DNA of 17,417 bases from an uncultured Prevotella sp. (GTDB taxonomy: Bacteria > Bacteroidota > Bacteroidia > Bacteroidales > Bacteroidaceae). The DNA lies in NCBI GenBank assembly GCA_937901345.1, contig CALCHM010000159.1, forward strand, positions 1-17,417, written 5' to 3'. Below, one piece after another: positions 15,095 to 17,417 of this stretch. How positions within the stretch are numbered: the stretch's first letter is position 1; each line of letters starts with the position of its first letter. The translations under genes and the position numbers were made by a program. Below the pieces are notes generated by a model. That model saw nothing but the letters and a program-made list of their open reading frames with translations, searched no databases and was not told the origin of the DNA.

Positions 15095-15118
15095 CTATAG
15101 TTTCTATAATCCCTATAG
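15095..15118. repeat. Three CTATAR motifs at 9-bp spacing upstream of aroA
   Basis: CTATAG at 15095, CTATAA at 15104 and CTATAG at 15113 are spaced exactly 9 bp apart in an AT-rich 92-bp gap, about 40-60 bp upstream of the aroA ATG. This could be a regulator-binding cluster or just low-complexity sequence; no TAnnTTTG box is seen here. Confidence 0.35.
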
Positions 15119-15149
15119 ACCCGATAAAATCAAAACCTAAGAAAATGTA

Positions 15150-16028
15150 TTATTCGTAAAACTGAATCACTAAGTCGTTTTCCCACACCTTGCCCGCTTC
15201 GAGCGTTTGCATGTAGGGGCGTTCTTGGATGCTGCCATTGAAACCCTGTTCGTCGCAGAGTCCATACCATGGTTCGATGCAGAGGAAGGGGGTGTGAACG
15301 CCCTGAGGTTGCCAGAACAACCATACGGGGGCAGAACATTCCACGCGAGCGATGGGCTGCTTCTCGAGGTTGAGCAATGTAGCTGCCGTGAGTTGGTGCT
15401 TGTCGAAGATGAGCGCTTCGTTGTTAAACGTTGCTACGCACACGGGCACAAGACCGTCTTCCGTCTGGGGGAAGGCAAAGCGTTCATGCTCAGTGCAACC
15501 TTGTGTGCTTGCGCGAAGTACGCTTTCGGGATTACCTTCCAGGCGCACGTAAGCCACCACGTCCTTGTCGTCCGCAAAGTCGGGAAGGTTGAACGCAGGG
15601 TGTCCACCCATCTGGAAGTACATAGCTTCCGTACCCAAGTTGATGACGCGCATTGTCATGCGGAGTTGCATGCCTTCGAGCGCATAAGTCACTTCCACAC
15701 GACAGGGGAAGGGATAAGAAACGAGTTCTTCCGCTGTAGGTTCATAGGAATAGGTCACACTGCTTTCCGTTTGCGCAGCCAAGGTCCATTCAGCCTTGCG
15801 CACGAAACCATGTTTCTCAATCTTGAGGGTTTGATCCTTATACGTGCAACAACCGTCCCACATGCCCCCGCAGATGGGGAAGAGAATCGGAGCGCGACCG
15901 CCCCACCATTTAGCGTCTCCCTGCCACCAGAATTCCTTACCGCTAGCATTTGAAGTGACGCTCTGAACTTCCGCTCCTTGTTTGCTCACACGGAGTGTAA
16001 GCCCTGTGCTCTTTATCGTTTCCATCAT
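15150..16028 (-). CDS. Aldose 1-epimerase family protein (galactose-mutarotase-like)
   Basis: A 292-residue cytosolic protein of the galactose mutarotase-like beta-sandwich fold, without a signal peptide. Family landmarks are WWGGRAPILFPICGG (41-55), KHGFVR (72-77), the conserved His143 in MGGHPAFNLP (140-149) and the catalytic-type Glu252 in LCIEPWYGLCDEQG (249-262). This subfamily (LacX/YeaD-like) acts on the anomeric carbon of sugars or sugar phosphates in characterised members; the exact sugar is not known here. The start codon is one of two adjacent ATGs (16028 or 16025). A TAATTTTGC box lies about 60 bp upstream. It is the first gene of a possible epimerase-aroA-142-aa-gene transcript. 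Confidence 0.88.
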   Translation of the reverse strand: MMETIKSTGLTLRVSKQGAEVQSVTSNASGKEFWWQGDAKWWGGRAPILFPICGGMWDGCCTYKDQTLKIEKHGFVRKAEWTLAAQTESSVTYSYEPTAEELVSYPFPCRVEVTYALEGMQLRMTMRVINLGTEAMYFQMGGHPAFNLPDFADDKDVVAYVRLEGNPESVLRASTQGCTEHERFAFPQTEDGLVPVCVATFNNEALIFDKHQLTAATLLNLEKQPIARVECSAPVWLFWQPQGVHTPFLCIEPWYGLCDEQGFNGSIQERPYMQTLEAGKVWENDLVIQFYE

Positions 16029-16089
16029 GAAAAGTCAATTAAAAAGTTATTCAATTTTTTATTAAAAGTACGTGAATTGTACAGCAGGG

Positions 16090-16097
16090 CAAAATTA
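16090..16097 (-). promoter_or_regulatory. Predicted -7 box of the epimerase-family gene
   Basis: The minus strand reads TAATTTTGC, an exact TAnnTTTG match, 62 bp before the ATG at 16028. The -33 element is weak. It diverges from the tRNA-Pro promoter about 100 bp away. Confidence 0.55.
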
Positions 16098-16191
16098 GAA
16101 AAATAATAGGAATCATTGCGCTTCACCCGCGCTCTAAAAACGGAAGATGTTTATTTTTCGTGTGTAAAAACGCATTTTTTTACTGAAAAAC

Positions 16192-16222
16192 TTGCAGAGT
16201 AAAAAAAAAGTAGTACTTTTGC
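16192..16222 (+). promoter_or_regulatory. Predicted Bacteroidetes-type promoter of tRNA-Pro
   Basis: TACTTTTG (16215-16222) is an exact -7 box and TTG (16192-16194) a -33 element, 20 bp apart. The -7 box ends 11 bp before the mature tRNA, so transcription would begin very close to the 5' end of the tRNA. Confidence 0.8.
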
Positions 16223-16233
16223 ACTCGCAATTC

Positions 16234-16307
16234 GGGGTGTAGCTCAGTCCGGTTAGAGTGCGCGTCTGGGGGGCGTGAGGTCGCTGGTTCGATTCCAGTC
16301 ACCCCGA
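16234..16307 (+). tRNA. tRNA-Pro (anticodon GGG)
   Basis: A 74-nt cloverleaf. The acceptor CGGGGTG (16234-16240) pairs with CACCCCG (16300-16306), with discriminator A at 16307. The D-arm is GCTC-AGTCCGGTTA-GAGT; the anticodon stem CGCGT/GCGTG encloses loop CTGGGGG with anticodon GGG; the T-arm is GCTGG-TTCGATT-CCAGT. The C1:G72 pair with A73 is the bacterial tRNA-Pro identity pattern. CCA is not encoded. It reads proline codons CCC and CCT. Confidence 0.95.
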
Positions 16308-16317
16308 CTGAATTGTT

Positions 16318-16350
16318 AAGAGGTCAGAACTTTCGTTCCGACCTCTTTTT
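16318..16350 (+). terminator. Rho-independent terminator of tRNA-Pro
   Basis: AAGAGGTC (16318-16325) pairs with GACCTCTT (16340-16347), and inner GAAC pairs with GTTC around the loop TTTC, followed by a run of Ts to 16350. It begins 10 bp after the tRNA. Confidence 0.92.
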
Positions 16351-16385
16351 CTTTTCCTATGAATTTGTGCGGTCTAAGCATACAT

Positions 16386-16441
16386 AGAAAAAACCGTTTT
16401 AGAAACGTCCGCCCGTGTGGGAGTGCGTTCTAAAACGGTTT
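16386..16441 (-). terminator. Rho-independent terminator of the BspA-like gene
   Basis: AAACCGTTTTAGAA (16391-16404) pairs perfectly over 14 bp with TTCTAAAACGGTTT (16428-16441). The loop holds a second small hairpin, CCC-GTGT-GGG. On the minus strand a T-run follows the stem. It lies about 50 bp past the stop of the LRR gene. Confidence 0.88.
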
Positions 16442-16492
16442 CTTTATTTATTTTACGAATAAATCCTATCGTTACATAAGCAAGTTGTCAGG

Positions 16493-17417
16493 CTACTTCA
16501 TTATTACCTTTTTGCCGTTCACAATGTACAAGCCTTTGCCGGCGTTGTTCACACGGCGACCTTGGAGGTCGAAAATCTCACTTTGCTGATAAACATTGTT
16601 CGTAATCTCGTCAATCCCTGTAGTATCTTCCTTGCCACATACCGTGCAAACACCATTTTCATAACTATGCAGTGTAGCATTCACAGTTACGTTTTCACCA
16701 AAATCATACAGCGGATTCGTTATCCATGAACATCCAACTGTGGCTGTTATCAAACTGTAGCAATTATTGAAAGCCCATTCTCCAATGCTGGTCACACTGT
16801 TAGGAATCACCACGGAAGTCAAACTGTAGCAATCAAGGAAAGCTTGATCCCCAATGCTGGTCACACTGTTAGGAATGGTCGTCTCGCTACATCCTGCAAT
16901 CAAGGTATTTGTTTGGGTTTCTATAATCGCATTACAATTGTTTCTTGAATCATATGTTTGGTTGTCTTCAGCAACTGCAATGGAAGTCAAACTGGAGCAA
17001 CCTCCGAAAGCATTCTCCCCAATGCTGGTCACACTGTTAGGAATCTTCACGGAAGTCAAACTGGAGCAATGCATGAAAGCATTCTCCTCAATGCTAGTCA
17101 CACTATTAGGAATCACCACGGACGTCAAACTGGAGCAATATTCGAAAGCATAATCCCCAATGCTGGTCACACTGTTAGGAATCTCCACGGAAGTCAAACT
17201 GGAGCAACTAGAGAAAGCATATTCCCCAATGCGGGTCACACTGTTACCTATCTCCACGGAAGTCAAACTGGAGCAATTATAGAAAGCATAACCCTCAATG
17301 CGGGTCACACTGTTAGGAATCACCACGGAAGTCAAACTGGAGCAATGAGAGAAAGCAGACCACCCAATGCTGGTCACACTGTTAGGAATGGTCGTCTCGC
17401 TACATCCTGCAATCAAG
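16493..17417 (-). CDS. BspA-like leucine-rich-repeat surface protein, C-terminal part (cut by window edge)
   Basis: The frame is open to the right edge, so the N-terminus, signal peptide and start are outside; about 308 codons are visible. Eight LRR_5 (BspA/TpLRR) repeats of 23 residues follow the pattern AFxxCSSLTSVxIPNSVTSIGxx. One is interrupted by an insert, AEDNQTYDSRNNCNAIIE leading to LIAGCSETTIPNSVTSIG. After the repeats come HSYENGVCTVCGKED (a Cys-x2-Cys motif with an upstream His) and a tail, IFDLQGRRVNNAGKGLYIVN followed by GKKVIMK, which resembles the short C-terminal signals of T9SS-exported Prevotella and Porphyromonas proteins. BspA-like proteins are typically surface adhesins. 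Adjacent repeats are near-identical at DNA level, favouring repeat-number change by recombination. Confidence 0.9.
   Translation of the reverse strand, partial: LIAGCSETTIPNSVTSIGWSAFSHCSSLTSVVIPNSVTRIEGYAFYNCSSLTSVEIGNSVTRIGEYAFSSCSSLTSVEIPNSVTSIGDYAFEYCSSLTSVVIPNSVTSIEENAFMHCSSLTSVKIPNSVTSIGENAFGGCSSLTSIAVAEDNQTYDSRNNCNAIIETQTNTLIAGCSETTIPNSVTSIGDQAFLDCYSLTSVVIPNSVTSIGEWAFNNCYSLITATVGCSWITNPLYDFGENVTVNATLHSYENGVCTVCGKEDTTGIDEITNNVYQQSEIFDLQGRRVNNAGKGLYIVNGKKVIMK

Overview
The window looks like a chromosomal segment of a Bacteroidales bacterium, most likely Prevotella-like. Three things point there. Several genes are preceded by the Bacteroidetes promoter box TAnnTTTG. A PorW/SprE-type TPR lipoprotein is present. 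A BspA-like leucine-rich-repeat protein ends in a short tail resembling a type IX secretion signal. The genus is inference; no rRNA is present to settle it. Every protein gene reads on the minus strand; a tRNA-Pro gene is the only confident plus-strand gene.

From left to right (opposite to transcription): the N-terminal part of formate-tetrahydrofolate ligase (fhs, runs off the left edge, own promoter); menA (menaquinone synthesis); prmA (ribosomal protein L11 methylation); an RsmF-like rRNA m5C methyltransferase; thyA. The last four run thyA to menA with short gaps and no clear terminators, so they may share transcription. Upstream of thyA is a tandem array of 41-bp units (4985-5304). Next come a strong terminator and an AspT/YidE-type transporter with two RCK_C domains. 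A 760-bp intergenic stretch (7257-8016) is rich in perfect palindromes and holds one doubtful 63-codon ORF. Then comes a secreted TPR protein with a terminator and a good promoter.

The right half holds the PorW/SprE-like lipoprotein (GTG start), a second 41-bp tandem array (about 13095-13287), a small membrane-anchored protein with a CCGQHETC motif, aroA, and an aldose 1-epimerase-family gene. A divergent tRNA-Pro(GGG) with its own promoter and terminator follows, then the C-terminal part of a BspA-like LRR protein that runs off the right edge.

Most of the content is core metabolism and translation: one-carbon and thymidylate metabolism (fhs, thyA), menaquinone, the shikimate pathway, and rRNA and ribosomal-protein modification. 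PorW/SprE-family lipoproteins are part of type IX secretion in some Bacteroidetes, and the BspA-like tail resembles a T9SS signal, so the two may be functionally linked. I see no phage, insertion sequence, CRISPR or defence locus. The least explained material is intergenic: the two 41-bp arrays with a shared core, the palindrome-rich 7.3-8.0 kb gap, and short octamer repeats next to prmA and aroA.
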